The notes under the pieces: model-generated
The model's input: the letters and a program-made list of their open reading frames with translations, nothing else
What the model was told of the DNA's origin: nothing
The model's database searches: none
Made by a program: the position numbers and the translations under genes
Shown: positions 63,639-64,000 of the stretch, one piece after another
Layout of the letters: every line of letters begins with the position of its first letter
Position numbering within the stretch: the first letter of the stretch is position 1
Assembly: GCA_910588175.1 (NCBI GenBank)
Contig: CAJUQQ010000005.1
Coordinates: 11,116 to 75,115 of the forward strand
From: an uncultured Oscillibacter sp.
GTDB taxonomy: Bacteria > Bacillota > Clostridia > Oscillospirales > Oscillospiraceae
Length of the DNA stretch: 64,000 nucleotides
Reading direction: 5' to 3'

Positions 63639-64000
63639 TCACTTGCTTCTGGCGGAGGCCTTCTGCGGGTTGCGGCCGGAAGCCTTCTGCGGGTTCTTGC
63701 TGATGTCCGCGCCGGCCTGCTTGACCTTGTGGACCTTGACGGTGGACTTGATGGTCACGAGCCCGCCCTTGGGGCCGGGCACCGCGCCGCAGACCACCAG
63801 CATGTTCAGCTCGGGATCAACCTTGACCACGGACAGGTTTTGGACGGTGACCTGGTCCACGCCCATGTGGCCCGCGCCGTCGCGGCCCTTGGCGATGTGG
63901 CCCGGGGTGGTGCCGGCGCCCAGGGAGCCCTGATGCCGGTGGACGGGGCCGCCGCCGTGGGTGTTGCGCTTCACGGCCGCGCCGTGGCGCTTGACCACGC
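63639..64000 (-). CDS. rplC: 50S ribosomal protein L3, 5' end beyond window
   Basis: About 120 C-terminal residues of L3 are visible (GGGPVHRHQGSLGAGTTPGH is the signature region). The start lies past the right edge. The C-terminus carries a tandem NPQKAS duplication (NPQKASGRNPQKASARSK), reflected in a direct repeat at DNA level around 63656-63694. Confidence 0.95.
   Translation of the reverse strand, partial: VVKRHGAAVKRNTHGGGPVHRHQGSLGAGTTPGHIAKGRDGAGHMGVDQVTVQNLSVVKVDPELNMLVVCGAVPGPKGGLVTIKSTVKVHKVKQAGADISKNPQKASGRNPQKASARSK

Overview
The window comes from a high-GC, flagellated, endospore-forming clostridium, most likely an Oscillospiraceae-type gut Firmicute. The evidence is a flagellin gene with a sigma-28 promoter, spoVT, the ricT-holB and ffs-dnaX-ybaB arrangements, a T-box leader, pyruvate:ferredoxin oxidoreductase, type III glutamine synthetase, a zinc-type S14, and a complete Firmicute S10-spc-alpha ribosomal cluster. 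No plasmid, prophage, CRISPR array or rRNA operon is visible.

Layout. (1) 1-7852, minus strand: a tightly coupled six-gene operon that continues past the left edge. It encodes a divergent sulfotransferase-like protein, an APS-kinase-like protein, a three-domain nucleotidyltransferase/cytidylyltransferase/PEP-mutase fusion, an iron-dependent alcohol dehydrogenase, phosphonopyruvate decarboxylase and a family 2 glycosyltransferase. Together these predict a CMP-activated 2-hydroxyethylphosphonate and possibly sulfated surface glycan. (2) 8071-9651: flagellin directly upstream of that operon, so the glycan may decorate the flagellum. (3) 10007-16232: spoVT, T-box-controlled asparagine synthetase, type III glutamine synthetase, and an unknown protein behind a second sigma-28 promoter. 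(4) 16526-19913, minus: a 41-43 aa protein, ricT, holB and L-asparaginase. (5) 20268-25879, plus: gapA, a par/Fst-like type I toxin-antitoxin locus, SRP RNA, dnaX, ybaB and a DUF4127 lipoprotein. (6) 26153-32120: a membrane protein, an apbE/NusG_II/Gx-transporter/CbxX-type AAA operon and an S41-peptidase-like SLH protein. (7) 32505-38890: PFOR, a small HTH-membrane regulator, comM and two tRNA-Ser genes. (8) 39107-48359: a low-GC GNAT gene, rpoB-rpoC and a polysaccharide deacetylase. (9) 48494-64000, minus: rplQ up to rplC (S10-spc-alpha), with an unusual 458-bp repeat-bearing gap between rpsN and rpsH.

The most unusual signals are four. The first is the phosphonate/sulfate glycan cassette next to flagellin. 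The second is a compact Fst-like toxin with a convergent antisense RNA that shares a bidirectional terminator and direct repeats. The third is a pair of identical inverted 162-bp MITE-like elements, each sitting between duplicated terminator hairpins. The fourth is a modular repeat that begins exactly at the stop codons of flagellin, PFOR and rpsN. All calls come from reading the sequence; no database search was run.
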